This document shows positions 20,165 to 32,057 of a DNA stretch of 64,000 nt, one piece after another. The notes under the pieces were generated by a model, which did no database searches, was not told the DNA's origin, and saw nothing but the letters and a program-made list of their open reading frames with translations. The position numbers were made by a program, and so were the translations under genes. Source of the DNA: Macrotis lagotis (Eukaryota > Chordata > Mammalia > Peramelemorphia > Peramelidae); NCBI RefSeq assembly GCF_037893015.1, contig NC_133660.1:282473067-282537066 (forward strand), in the 5' to 3' direction. Each line of letters begins with the position of its first letter. The first letter of the stretch is position 1.

Positions 20165-20335
20165 GGTGGGACTTAGCTTGGCCTGAGGAGACCAGGGAAG
20201 AATCCTGATGGCAACACTGACCTGTAAGCCTTGAGACCCTGGACAAACCACTTTCTCACTCCTGGGTCTCAGTCTCCTTATTTGTCCAGTGGGGCTGTAT
20301 ACTTGCTTTACCAATTTTAAGAGGCTTGCTGCAGA
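20165..20335 (+). mobile_element. MIR fragment
   Basis: 'cttgagaccctggacaaacc' followed by 'ctcagtctccttatttgtcc' follows the MIR order. Confidence 0.5.
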
Positions 20336-20784
20336 AGTAGGCCTTCTGATGATGATAGCAAGGCCCTCTCCATCTCCACCTTGGATGGCATGAGAGGACA
20401 CAGGCTGAGATTTGTGGAGGCGGGATTGGGTTTGTGGAAGGAACCCCCTCCAGACTGCAAAGGCAGTAAACACTGGGCTGAGTTTCCTAGGGAAGCCGGG
20501 ATGTCTCCAGTCTTTAAATAGGATCGTGTAATCCCGCCTCCGCGCCCTTGCTCACGCTCTTCCCGTGTCTTTCCTCCCCCTCTTCACCTGTCAAAGTTCT
20601 ACCCATTCTTTCCAGTCCACCTCCTCCATGAAACGTCCCCAAACCCCTGTCAGCTGAAACAACAGTCTTCCCCCAGAGTTCACATGGTGCTGTGTTCGAA
20701 CCTTTTTCTAATCTGACAAGTGAGGCTTACAGCTATTTCTGTTGATGCTCAGGATGAAATATACAGAAATCTAGAATCAGCTTG

Positions 20785-20890
20785 GCCTCAGAAGTCAAGC
20801 CCACCTCGTTTTGCAGAGGAGGAAATTGAGTCCAAGAGAGGTCCAGTGACTTGTCCAAGGTCACTCAGACATTAAGTACAGGGTTGGAAT
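20785..20890 (-). mobile_element. MIR fragment
   Basis: 'ttttgcagaggaggaaattg' and 'cttgtccaaggtcactcaga' match reverse MIR. Confidence 0.55.
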
Positions 20891-20905
20891 TTGAATGTGG
20901 ATCTT

Positions 20906-21061
20906 TTTTCTTTTTTTAGGTTTTTGCAAGGCAGTATGGTTAAGTGGCTTGCCCAAGGCCACACAGCTAGGTAATTATTAAGTGTCTGAGGCCGGATTTG
21001 AACCCAGGTATTCCTGAACTCCAGGGCCGGTGCTCTATCCATTGCGCCACCTAGCCGCCCC
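20906..21061 (-). mobile_element. Marsupial CORE-SINE (WSINE1/Mar1 type), full length
   Basis: Complete reverse copy from the T-rich tail to 'cacctagccgcccc'. It is flanked by a perfect 15-bp target-site duplication 'ttgaatgtggatctt' at 20891-20905 and 21062-21076. It inserted at the edge of an older MIR. Confidence 0.92.
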
Positions 21062-21782
21062 TTGAATGTGGATCTTGACTACAAATCCAATGCCTTTCAA
21101 AACACCATGCTGGGAGTTCCTTGAGGCAGGAACTAAGGCTTATGGGAGCATTGCATTTCACCTAGTAGGAGTCTGGTTTGACAAAGATTTGGTTTAATTC
21201 CATTGAGTACTGCCTCCTATAAGAAGCCTATCTTGATCTCCAAGTGCTGCCCTCCCCACCAGCTATTAATTTTCTCTTGAAATTATTCTTTCTGCACTTT
21301 GTGGGCCAGGAGCATACAACACAATATTGGAATTTTGGAGAGTTGAATTGAAATGAATCTACTTTCCAATGGATGGGTTGAGTGGAAAAGAACTCTTTCC
21401 TCAATTGCTGTAGTCACATAAATACTTTATCTCTCAACTCAAGGCCCACTCCAACCCCAAGATGCTCTATATTCTAGAGGATTGTTCTAGAGTCTAGAAC
21501 AATGACTTCTGGAATTCTCTAGAATGTTCCCCTTCCATGGAATATTTACCATCAAGGTCTTAAGAAATCCAAGATGTTCCAGAAAAGAGACCTGGATTCT
21601 GGTTGCATACCAGGCACATACAATGGCCCATTTTTTATATAAACATTGTATTGGTTCTGATCATGCTTTACAGGAGGAGCCCAATCACACAGAGCCCTAT
21701 TATAACAAAGAAAGACTACTGAGCAAAACCATCGGCCCTGGAGTGCAGGAGACAGCAATCAGCATGAAAGTATGCTGACTTT

Positions 21783-21933
21783 GGGGGTGGCTAGGTGGTG
21801 TAGTGGATAAAGCACCAGCCCTGGAGTCAGGAGGACCTGGGTTCAAATCGGGCCTCAGACACTTAATAATTACCTAGCTGTGTGGCCTTGGGCAAGCCAC
21901 TTAACCCCATCTACCTTACAAAAAACCTAAAAA
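21783..21933 (+). mobile_element. Marsupial CORE-SINE, full length
   Basis: Complete copy flanked by a perfect 16-bp duplication 'aaagtatgctgacttt' at 21767-21782 and 21934-21949. The perfect repeats suggest a fairly young insertion. Confidence 0.93.
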
Positions 21934-22274
21934 AAAGTATGCTGACTTTGAAATCAAAGGCCTCTGGACAAATACCAGCTGTGTTACTCACTATTTATGG
22001 GCAAGTTGCTTAATTTCTAAACATTTCTAAAGCAACTGTCACAAACTGTGCTAGTCTTTGGAAATACAAAGATAAAATGAAATGTTTCTTGCTCTCGAGG
22101 AGCTTACAGTCCATCAAGGGAAACAACATAAATGAAGCAATTTGAGTCAGGAAGGATGCAGCAGTTGGTTAGAGGAGAGCTCAGTAAAGGCCTCTTGCAA
22201 GAGCTGAAGCTTCGTGGAAGGGGTGGGAGTCCCTTCTCTCTCTAAATGTATGATTCAAAGACGAAGTCTCAATG

Positions 22275-22487
22275 TTATTGTTATTCAGTTGTTTCAGTCA
22301 TGGCTCTATTTGGAATTTTCTTGGCAAAGCTGCTGGAATGGTTTGCCATTTCCTACTTAAGCTCTTTTTTATAGTGAGGAAACCGAGGTACACAGAGTTA
22401 AGTAACTTGCCTAGTCTGAGCTGGATTTGAACTCAGCTCTTCCTGACTCTAGATCCTATACTAACCATTGCACCACCTAGCTGCCCC
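22275..22487 (-). mobile_element. Marsupial MIR-like SINE with 'gtttgccatttcc' 3' body
   Basis: Reverse copy with 'cttggcaaagctgctggaat', 'gtttgccatttcctac' and 'caccacctagctgcccc'. This is a third SINE type in the window, also at 23,085, 35,800, 39,594 and 55,290. Confidence 0.7.
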
Positions 22488-22794
22488 AAACCATAACACA
22501 CAAGGTTGTCCATGGGGTAGTCCCCTCCCCTCTCTTCTAAGAGGAGGATGTGGTGTTTCATCATCTGTGATCTAAGACCAAGTGTGGACCTTGGACTTCA
22601 TTTGACTTTTAGCATTGCTTTCATTTGCATAACTGTAGTCCTTCTATCATATTCTCCTATTTTTGCTTTCTTTGCTCTGCATCTGTTTATACAAGTCTTC
22701 TCTTGCTTGCTTATTTGAATCCCTTGTATTCCTCATTCGGACAGTGCAATAATATTCGACTGTCTTACATATCACACTTTGTTCAACCCCAATA

Positions 22795-22995
22795 ATGAAC
22801 CCACTCCCTTTGTTTCCCTTTATTTGCCACCAACTGTCTGGAATGCTCTCTCTCTTCATCGCCACCTCTTCTTTTTAGACTTTGCTCAAATCCCACCCAC
22901 TGCAAGAAATCTTTCCCCTGGGCTTTCCCCACTAAGGTTACTTTCTAGGTATCTTTCAGGTGCCTATTTAGAATGTGAGTTTTCTGAGGGGAAGA
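22795..22995 (+). mobile_element. L2 fragment
   Basis: 'ctgtctggaatgctctctct' and 'tttgctcaaatcccaccca' resemble the LINE2 3' coding end. Confidence 0.5.
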
Positions 22996-23084
22996 ATTGT
23001 TTTTGCTTTTCCTTTGTATCCCTAGCATTTGACACACAGGTAGTACAGGGGCTGGACTGCTGGGCCTGGAGCCAGGAAGTTTTT

Positions 23085-23297
23085 TAGTTGATTAGTCATT
23101 TGGGGTTTTCTTGGCAAACAGACTGGAGTAGTTTGCTATTTCCTCCCCAGCTCATTTTACAATTGAGGAACCTGAGGCAAAAGGGATCAAGTGGCTTGGC
23201 CAGAGTCTCAAAGCTATAAGTGTCTGCAACTGTCGTTGAACCCAGGTCCTCCTAACTCCAGGGTTAGTGGGGTTGGCACTATGCCACCTTGCTGCCC
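23085..23297 (-). mobile_element. Marsupial MIR-like SINE
   Basis: 'ggggttttcttggcaaacag', 'gtttgctatttcctccccag' and a head end near 'ccaccttgctgcccc'. It is directly abutted by a plus-strand MIR. Confidence 0.65.
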
Positions 23298-23495
23298 CAA
23301 GTCAGGAAGACCTGAATTCAAATCTGACCTCAGAAACTTACTAGCTGTGGGACCCTGGGCAGGTCACTTAACTTCCTCTCCTTCAGTTTCCTCATTTGTA
23401 AAACTGGAGTGACCATGACATGTACTCCCAACATTGCTGTGAGGATGAAATGAGATGATATCTGTGAGGTGTTCTGTAAATACTAAATCATATAC
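23298..23495 (+). mobile_element. MIR copy, well preserved
   Basis: 'aagtcaggaagacctgaatt', 'ctgggcaggtcacttaactt', 'cagtttcctcatttgtaaaa' and 'gtgaggatgaaatgagatga' appear in the correct MIR order. Confidence 0.7.
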
Positions 23496-23499
23496 GTTC

Positions 23500-25525
23500 A
23501 TCACCACTTTGGGGGTTACTCAGCAAGCACTTATATAGAATGCTTGTGCATTAACCTAAAACATAATGGTGAACATTTGTGTATAAGTGGGGCCACTCCC
23601 TCAGTCCTTGGCATAGGTTATATGTCCAGCAATAAGATCTCTGGGCAAAAAGTTATGAAGGCTGATGACTCAACTTCCATATTTCTCAGAGATGATCAAC
23701 CACTGAGCAAATTGGTCCACTAAAAATTGCCTAAATTGGCATGTGTAAGTCATAGTCCTTCCTTTGATTTGCTCATCTCTCTTCCTTCTCCCCTACCACT
23801 CCCAGGCCCCAATACCCTTTGTTTGTGATGAGAGCCCAATACCCCCACATGCAGGCTCCAGAACCCCAGATTAGAGGACTGAATCCAAAATGGCAGCAGC
23901 TCTGGGATGAACTGGACTTTTTTCTCTTCAAAATATTTGGAAATGCCCTAACCATCTGGGTGGTTCAAAGTGCAATGAGTTGCCTAGACTGGGGGAGGGG
24001 CATCAGGTGATTGGAGATGGTATAGATGATTCTATTTAAAATAAGGGCAGCCTGGGAACTGGTGAGGCCCCTTCCAGCTGTAGTTGGGGTTTTGGGATCC
24101 TTTGAACACATTTCTTCTAAACAGTATAGAGATATGGCTGATCACTGTAATCTATCTGGCTTACTGCTGTTTGTTTGAAGCAAACAAAGGACCTGGGGGG
24201 GGGGGGGGCATTGGGGAAAGAAGCCTCCCTTCTCCTTTCCTCTCTCACTGCCTGTTTCCTTGATTACACAATGGAGGTGATCATGCTTATATTCCCAACT
24301 TTTTGGCACTGGTAGGAAGAAACACTTGGGAAACTTTAGATCACTAAAGATACACTACCATCACCGATGATGCCTGGGATATTGTTTGGGTTTGCAACCC
24401 AGCTTAGGCCCTATTGTCTATAGGGTAAAGGGAGGAACACCAATGAGGGACATCTTTAAGGGTGGCAGGGACTCTGTCCTTCTTTGACCTAATGGTCCTA
24501 AACAATACCCCCTAGTGGAGGATATTCCCTATCTAGATGAAAATACCAGGAGCAAAGCCCAGTGGCCAAGGCTAGTTAAAATTGACTGCAGAGGCTTTTC
24601 GCTTTCCCACCCACAGTCTACCAAAAGTAGTCTGTGCCTCTGTGAAATAGTCTTCTCAGCTCCAACATGCTCTGCCCCTGCATGCATGCCCACACCTACT
24701 GACCTCTTCTCCCCATTCTATTTAAGCACAGACAAACTATCCACCAAGGACAGAATATACAAGAACTATCTGGATTACAGGAAGTCTAATTCAATTTTTT
24801 TTAAAAAAACAACATTTAGAGTGCCAGCTATCTGTCAGACCCTTTCCTAGGCAACTGGGGATAAAAAGCCCCCAAATAATAGTTTCTGGCCTCGTGAAGC
24901 TGAATAAGGATGAGGTGTAGGAAACGTAATAGGCACACAGATTTAGAGCTAAAATATCCTACCAGGCCATTTAGAATAAGACCCAGCCAGACTGTTTAGA
25001 CGATCAGTTGAGATTTTGACCCATATCCTCTAGGTCTAAAGCCGGGCCACCTTCACTGTCTGATGTAAACTAGACCTTGGGTGAGGAGGTTTCACAGAGA
25101 TGTTTGTCCTTCAGGTACATGGTAGAGTTTTGAAGCAGCTAAGGTTCCTTTCTACTCTGAGATTTGGGGATCATATAGGTTAGGAACTAAAAGATAGCAG
25201 GAGGAAAGATCCAGCAGATTCTTATGGGGAAAAATTCAAGAAGCAGGGGATCATGGGAACTGTCCAGAGAAGACATGTCTGAGCCAAGCCTTTTAGGGAA
25301 AAGTAAGGGAAGTCTTTGAGAAGGGAGAGATTGTAGCAATCATCTTGAAAGAGCCTTAGAGATAATTCTGCTCAATGCCCTTTTCCCCTCTAGAGAAGTC
25401 CACTTGGGCTTCCTTTCTTTTTCTCTTTCTTCCTTCATCTATCTCTCTACAACAGGGAACCTCCACCTTTTTTGATGATCTGGATTCCTTGGGCAGTGAG
25501 TCTGCTGAAACCTAGAACCTTCTTT
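23500..25525. other. Intergenic stretch, no gene seen
   Basis: Mostly unclassified sequence with an L2/MIR3-like piece at about 24,830-24,990. Open frames are short and show no recognisable domain. Confidence 0.45.
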
Positions 25526-25538
25526 TCAACATGTTATT

Positions 25539-25696
25539 ATTTTTTTTTTTTAGATTTTTACAAGGCAATGGGGTTAAGTGACTCGCCCAAGGCCACACAA
25601 GCTAGGTAATGATTAAGTGTCTGAGGCCGGATTTGAACCCAGGAACTCCTGACTTCAGAGCCGGTTGCTCAATCCACTGTGCCACCTAGCCATACC
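25539..25696 (-). mobile_element. Marsupial CORE-SINE
   Basis: Reverse copy flanked by 'tcaacatgttatt' at 25526-25538 and 25697-25709, a perfect 13-bp target-site duplication. Confidence 0.9.
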
Positions 25697-25739
25697 TCAA
25701 CATGTTATTTTGAAAAACTTTGAATTTAAATTTAAATTC

Positions 25740-25930
25740 TAAGCAACTGACTGGCATTGTGAATAAAGTCCTGGATCTACAGTCAGCAAGACATGCCATT
25801 CAAATCCAGGCTCAGACCCTTACTAGATGTGTGACCCTCAGTTTCCCCATCTGTAAAACGAGGACTACAATAATACCTGGCTCTCAGGGTTGTTGTAAAC
25901 CTCCACTAACTATAAAACAACATACATTGA
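25740..25930 (+). mobile_element. MIR copy
   Basis: 'aatccaggctcagaccctta' then 'cctcagtttccccatctgta' in MIR order. Confidence 0.6.
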
Positions 25931-26044
25931 ATTACAAAGGAAACATTATGTTGCAACACAGTCATTAAATATTTAAAGAAACAAGCTCCCAGACCCTAGA
26001 GCAGGAGCTTTTGCTGTAGAGACTGGGGGCAGTAAAAGGAAGCC

Positions 26045-26195
26045 AAAATGGGAAGCGGTAGATCTGGCTTCCAGTTCTGACTCTACCTCTTACCATCTTG
26101 GGCAAGTCACATGCCTTCTCTGAGCCTCGGTTTCCCTCTTTGTAAAATGGAGATCACCATAGTCATTTTCCAAGCTGATCTTTCCAAGGCTAGTG
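26045..26195 (+). mobile_element. MIR copy
   Basis: 'ttgggcaagtcacatgcctt' then 'cctcggtttccctctttgta' in MIR order. Reverse and forward MIR pieces also follow at about 26,345-26,460 and 26,500-26,660. Confidence 0.6.
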
Positions 26196-26819
26196 TGAGG
26201 TTCAAGGGTGCCCCTGGAGAGCAAAGAATTTGTGTGGGGTCTCCACCCCCACCCCATACCATAGCTGCCAAAATCATTAAGGAGAAAACGAGTGATCACA
26301 TGAATAACTCCAGAAGCTGTAGTGCTTTAGTTAAGGGATGAAGAGTACTTTCCCCCCTAACCCTGTGAGGTGGATGTCTTCACTTTATAGGAAAGGAAAC
26401 TGAGGCTCAGCTAGTGAGGTGGGGATTTGGACCCTGGTGTCCTGAGGTCAAGGCCAGTCTCTCTTAGTCATAGCAACCTGGGATCGATGGTATCGTTGGG
26501 AATTTGCTTTAGCCTTCACTCGGTGCCAATGAAAAGAGTCAAAAGACCTGGGTTCTAATTCTACCTCTGTGTGAGGCCTTCCTTGGAGTGCCAGTTCCAC
26601 AGATGTAAAATGAGGTGGGCCAGACCGGTGGGCTTCACAGTGCCTTCCAGCTCTAAATGCATGAGCCAGTGAAGCTCCAGAGGGACACTGGAGCCGGGGC
26701 TCTAGAAAAACTCACGGGTTCTAGGTTGTGTTGCAGCAGGGTGGCTGGGGGGTCCTGCAGATGAAGAACCCCGTGGCAGGCTGGGGTGGCCAGGGCAGTG
26801 AGCAGCTCGCTGGCCCGGG

Positions 26820-27300
26820 GTGGGGGGGGTCTGTCCTCACCTTCTGGCGCGCTTTGGCTTCGTCCACAAGAGGATCTCCAAGCGCCCCAATGTCCGCTTC
26901 GGAATCCTTAAGAGCCTCGGGAGCTAAGGCCCTGGGGTGGGGGGGGGCAGGCTGAGGGGAGCAGGGGGCTGCGCCACAGGAGAGGGCCCCGGCTCCCTGG
27001 CCCTAGAACCAGAGAGGGCGGGGGCGCCGGGCGCCGGGTGGCAGCGGGGCCGGCTGGCAGCGGGGCCGGGTGGCAGCGGGGCCGGGCGGCGGGGCTGCCA
27101 CTGCGCTTCCAAAATAGGCAAGAAGAGCCGGAGGAGGGGGGGAGGGAGGAGGGAGCAGCGTGACGTCACTGGGACCCCCTCCCCCGCCCTCCGGGATCTG
27201 GGAGGGGAGGGGAGCAGAGCCGAGAGGAGGGCGGGCGCCACAGAGAGAGGGGGGAGGCGGCCAGCACAGCCCTGGAGAACCCCGAGGATCCGAGCTTGCA
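26820..27300. promoter_or_regulatory. Orphan CpG island with CArG box and CRE
   Basis: A GC- and CpG-rich block about 15.5 kb upstream of NPAS4 with no recognised gene at it. It holds the perfect CArG box CCAAAATAGG at 27109-27118 and the perfect CRE TGACGTCA at 27161-27168, plus an 18-bp GC-rich tandem unit. It could be a distal NPAS4 control element or the promoter of an unannotated transcript. Confidence 0.6.
27036..27092. repeat. 18-bp GC-rich tandem repeat in the CpG island
   Basis: The unit 'tggcagcggggccgg' plus a short variable part is repeated about three times. Confidence 0.7.
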
Positions 27301-27470
27301 AGGAGGGACCTGAGAACATGGATCCTGGGCTGCCAGGGCTTGCAACATAGAACGGGGCAGGGCAAGGAGGGACCTGAGGATGTAAGAGTGGAATGCCAGG
27401 GCTTGCAACATAGAACGGGGCAGGGCAAGGAGGGACCTGAGGATGTAAGAGTGGAATGCCAGCGCTAGGA
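27298..27470. repeat. 64-bp tandem repeat, about 2.6 copies
   Basis: 'aggagggacctgag' recurs at 27301, 27365 and 27428. The second and third units are almost identical. It sits at the right edge of the CpG island. Confidence 0.85.
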
Positions 27471-27524
27471 GAGAACAGGGAGCTTATGTGGAATTCCGGG
27501 ATTTAGGACAGAACTTCCGAACAC

Positions 27525-28510
27525 CAGAGCTGGGAAGGTCCTTAGGGATCATCTAGTCCAACCACTGGTTCCTTCAATTTAGACATGAGGGTCACCTTTG
27601 AGGCTGAAGTATCTTTAGGGTATCCCATGGAGGCAGACCACTGAGTCTGGCTTTCTATAAACACTTCACAGGGAACTGAGGTCGGGAAGGATGTGTGGAC
27701 TAGGTCACCAGTAAGTGGTGCCGCCCAGACTGGACTCCAACTCCTTCTGCCACCTCATCAAACCGGGGAAGGAAGCAAACCACAGTGAATGAATGGGTCC
27801 CAGCCACTGAACACTTGGTTCAGAGAGCATCCAGTTCTCAGTTCTTTTCCACTGGTCTCATAGCACTGATCTCACGTTATGGGGCCAATGAGCATTTCTG
27901 TGGACATGACTCCTGGATTTCCACATTCAGTCCTTGGCTTTCAAGTCTCACATCATCACCTGCCTATTGGGCATTTCTAACTTGATGTTCCATAGGCATC
28001 TCAAACTCAATGTGTCCCAAACAAAAAACATTCTCTTTCCCACACTCAGGGTAATGGTGTTAATTAAGGTCCAGGAAGGGAAGTCAGAAGCATAACCCGG
28101 AGGGGAATAAAAGCCTTTTAGCCCAGGCCCTCTCCAAAATGGAGAACCCAAGAGGGATTCTCCAATGGGAGCAGAGAGCTGGCGTGGTAGGTGGATGTTC
28201 TAGGATGAGGACACCCTTCTCCAAAATGGAGGCTCTTCATGATTGTCCCCCAGCTGTTAGTGCCTCCCCCATCACTCTCCATCTCCTTGGTATCTATTTG
28301 TGTATGACTATTTCTGTCCACTTCATCATTGTCTCTCCCAACTAGACTAATCACCTGCCCAAGGACAAGAACATATTCTCTTTACTTCTTTAGCTCCAGC
28401 GTCCAGAGTTGTGCTTGGTGCATAGCTGTCACTTAAGAAATGTCTATAAATGGATTGTTTTCTCACTAGGCCAGAACTCTATACACTTTGATGCAACCTA
28501 AGAGCCCATA
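27525..28510. other. Intergenic stretch with MIR/L2-like remnants
   Basis: 'gatcatctagtccaaccact' near 27,548 and 'catctcaaactcaatgtgtc' near 27,997 are typical of old MIR/L2-class repeats. No gene seen. Confidence 0.45.
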
Positions 28511-28514
28511 AGGA

Positions 28515-28795
28515 CAAGTTATCGACTGAATGGATAGAAAGAACACTGAGGGCCTGAGTTTGAATCTGCCTCAGACATTTGACACTTCCTAGCTGCGTGA
28601 CATTGGGCAAGTCACTTAACATTGATTGCCTCACATACAAGACCATCTCCAGTTGTCCTGATTCATATCTGACCACTGGACCCAGATGACTGGAGGAGTG
28701 AGTGAGGCTGGTGACTTAGTATAGTATCACCCTCCTCAGAGACAATTCACAGCAACTCATGGTATCACCTCCCTGATATCAAGGACTTCCTAAGT
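28515..28795 (+). mobile_element. Long-form marsupial SINE with RTE-like tail
   Basis: 'gggcctgagtttgaatctgc', 'acttcctagctgcgtgacat' and an ending near 'ccctgatatcaaggacttcc' match the copy at 3655-3965. A younger SINE has inserted in its 3' tail. Confidence 0.7.
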
Positions 28796-28808
28796 ATAAA
28801 CAATAACA

Positions 28809-28954
28809 CGGGGCATCTAGGTGGCGCAGTGGCTAGAGCACCGGCCCTGGAGTCAGGAGGATCCAAGTTCAAATCCAGCCTCAGACACTTCATAAGGACC
28901 TAGCTGTGTGACCCTGGCCAAGTCACTTAACCCTATTTGCCTTGCAAAAAAAGG
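28809..28954 (+). mobile_element. Marsupial CORE-SINE nested in an older SINE tail
   Basis: Flanked by a perfect 13-bp duplication 'ataaacaataaca' at 28796-28808 and 28955-28967. The duplicated target is the CAA-rich tail of the older SINE. Confidence 0.9.
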
Positions 28955-29242
28955 ATAAACAATAACAAAGATTCCAGAAGCACTCTTCTAGAGATTTCTT
29001 TCCAAGTTGACATTGAACCATTAATGATTACAACCTGAATCGGTCTAATCAATCAGTTTTGAACTCACCTAATTGTATTATCCAGTCCACATCTCTTGTT
29101 CTTGTCCATAACAAAGAGACTTTATCAAATGTTTTGCTAAACAATGATTGTATGATATCGATTCTATCCTAGAAACACTATGACTACAAAAGTATGGTGG
29201 ATCTGGTATGTCTAGCTAGGTGTTTTTTAAAACATTTCTGTC

Positions 29243-29859
29243 AAAAGGGTAAAAACATCACTTGTACAAAAATATTCCTAGCAGCCCTGTTTGTGGTGGC
29301 AAAGAAGTGGAAATCAAGTGAATGTCCTTCAATTGGGGAATGGCTTAGCAAACTGTGGTCTATGTATGTCATGGAACACTACTGATCTATTAGAAACCAG
29401 GAGGGATGGGAATTCAGGGAAGCCTGGAGGGATTTGTATGAACTGATGCTGAGTGAGATGAGCAGAACCAGAAAAACACTGTCCACTCTAACAGCAACAT
29501 GGGGGTGATGATCAACCTGGATGGACTCGCTCATTCCATCAGTGCAGTGACCAGGGACAATTTGGGGCTGTCTGCGATGGAGAATCCCATTTGTATCCAG
29601 AGAAACAACTGTGGAGTTGGAACAAAGACCAAGGACTATTATTACCTTTAATTTAGGGAAAAAACTGTTATCTTCTTGTCTGATCTTGCTCTCTCTTATA
29701 CTTTGTTTCTTCCTTAAGGATCTGATTTCTCTCTCATCACACTCAATTTGGATCAATGTATACCATGGAGTCAAGGTAAACACTAACAGACAGCCTTCTG
29801 TGGGGGGAGGGAAGCAAGAATGGGGGAAAAATTGTAAAACTCAAATAAAATCTTTCTAA
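29243..29859 (+). mobile_element. 5'-truncated L1 3' end
   Basis: Contains the end of ORF2 (reading TCTKIFLAALFVVAKKWKS, which matches the L1 ORF2 C-terminus) and then the 3'UTR with 'tcaatgtataccatggag' and 'aaataaaatctttct'. It is flanked by a perfect 14-bp duplication 'aaaacatttctgtc' at 29229-29242 and 29860-29873. Confidence 0.92.
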
Positions 29860-30109
29860 AAAACATTTCTGTCTATTGATATATTGTATATTATCATATG
29901 CTATATTTTACCTATTGATATCTCTTTCATTGTCAACTCTCTTCTCCCTCTTAATGATCCATTCTTTGTAATAAATATTAGTTTTTAAAAGGGGAGGGGA
30001 AGCAGTTCAGCAAAACCAACCAGAATACTGATCATATTTTGAACAGTATATGCAAGATTATGCACCCTTAGTGCCCCACCTCTTCGAAGTTAAGAAGGGA
30101 AGTGCATTT

Positions 30110-30800
30110 TTTTCAACCAACCTCCAGGACCAAACTTGGTCATTATAATTGCAATATAGCTCTTTTGTTTTTTTGTTTACATTCTGGTAGACATTATGAT
30201 ATCATTTTCTTAATTCTTTTCTCTTCATTAGTGCAGATAAGTTCATACTTGTCATTCCATCCTTGTTCATGGATCATTATTTGGCCAGCAATTCTCTAAT
30301 GAATACTTTTTTTTTCTAATTGGTTTCTAATTCTTTATTTCCAGAGAAAGGACTGCTATGATTACCTTGGTATCTGCCTCTGCTTCCTTGGGATATAGGT
30401 CAATTGTTGAATTGTTTGACCTCTCTCTCTAGGTCAAAGTGTACAAACAAAGGAGCAATATGGTGGTCTCCAACACTGGAGGACCTGAATTCAATTCTTA
30501 CCTTTGATGCTTACTCACTCTGAGACATCCAGACTATTATTTAACCCTCAGGGCCTCAGTTTTTCATCTGTAAAATGGGAGGGCTGGACTAGATAAGCTC
30601 TGAGATCCCTCTAGATCTATGATCTATGGATTTCAGTCACTTTTGAAAAGTAGAATTCCAAATTGTTTTCCAGAATAGTTGGCTCAATACATAGCTCCAC
30701 CTACTGGTGAGTGAGTGTCTGTCTTTTCACAGCTTCAGCAGGAGACAGTTCCATCTTTTAGCATCATTTTGCTGAAGCCTTGTGAGCTTTTGGGGATCAG
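30110..30800 (-). mobile_element. Old L1 fragments interrupted by a MIR
   Basis: Reverse L1-like pieces at about 30,120-30,420 and 30,640-30,790 ('gtagaattccaaattgtttt', 'tccagaatagttggctc') flank a plus-strand MIR at about 30,440-30,640. Boundaries are approximate. Confidence 0.45.
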
Positions 30801-31217
30801 CATAGTGCCCATTGCCATCTTGGCCTTGGATGCAGCTCCTCTCAAAGGGCATCTCCTAGATCATAGACAGTTTGTGATCTGAAATGGTGGAATGTCCCCC
30901 ACTCAGTGAACCACATGCTCACTAGAATTCGACTCCCAGGAGGGCAGGGTCTGGATGTTAGCTAAACTTGGCACTCTCTTCTCTCCCCCAGTACCTGGCT
31001 CTACCAGCTCCTTGGTGGGGTATCTCAGAACTGCTTTTCACAGCTTAGCTTGGCAAACTTGCTGAATGTTATTCTCCTTCTTGTACTCTATGGACCACCC
31101 AGAGGTGCACTGGTTAATGTTTTAACAGCCCACTTGCAAAAAAGAAATAAAGAATAGCATGATATACTTTTAAGTTTAATTTCTTTATATTCATTTACTT
31201 CAACACTTTCTGGAGGT

Positions 31218-31367
31218 TTTTGGGGGTTTTTTTGCAAGGCAGTGGATTTAAGTGGCTTGCCCAAGGTCATACAGCTAAGTCATGATTAAGTGTCAGAGGT
31301 CACATTTGAACTTGGGTACTCCTGACTCCAGGGTGGGTGCTCTATTCACTACACCACCTAGCTGCCT
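31218..31367 (-). mobile_element. Marsupial CORE-SINE, diverged
   Basis: Reverse copy from 'tttttttgcaaggcagtgga' to 'caccacctagctgcc'. More mutated than the copies with perfect duplications. Confidence 0.8.
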
Positions 31368-31569
31368 TGATCTTCAAGTTTTGTTTTTTTCCTTTCCAAC
31401 GCTTTTTAAAATCAGGTTAATGAACAAAACAATAATTCCAACTCTGATGTGAAGCATTTGCTGATTTCCAAGGATCAGTCATTCACAATGAAAATGTTAT
31501 AATTGGTTCCCACAGGTGTGTTCTACCTGGTTCAGCACGTGTTTGGCTTCCATCAAAATGACTGGTGAA

Positions 31570-31890
31570 CTCTTTGGCTCTTCTTTGCAATGGAAAGAAC
31601 TAAGGACGAGGAGTTAGAGGGGGCTTGAGTTCAAACCTTTAGCCCTGTGTGATCTTGAGTAAATCACTCAAAGTTCTGGGTCTCCGTTTCTTATAGGTAA
31701 AATGAAGGAGATTAACTAACTAAGGCCCTAAGGCCTCTAAATCTCTAATCATCTGTCACTGTGCCTTTCCCAAGACTTCCCCTATTTGAGGAGTTCCCTC
31801 CCTCCTAGTTTTGCCTTGTAGGATTCCAATTTTCTTCAAACTTAGCCCAAGGGCCACCTCCTACATAAGGCTTACCTGGATCCCCCTCAA
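31570..31890 (+). mobile_element. MIR followed by an L2-like fragment
   Basis: MIR order at about 31,600-31,740. Then 'gccacctcctacataaggct' resembles LINE2 3' coding sequence. Confidence 0.45.
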
Positions 31891-32057
31891 TCTGCCAAAT
31901 GTCGGGAATACTGAGAAAGGCGAAAATGATCCCTGCCCAATTCAACTTCTGCCGCCAAAACAATATTGTTAATACATTTGGGATCCTGAAATTCTATCTT
32001 AGTCCCTCAGGGCAGGGACTGGTTTCATTTTTGTCTCCAGAACTCCAGTGGAGATGG

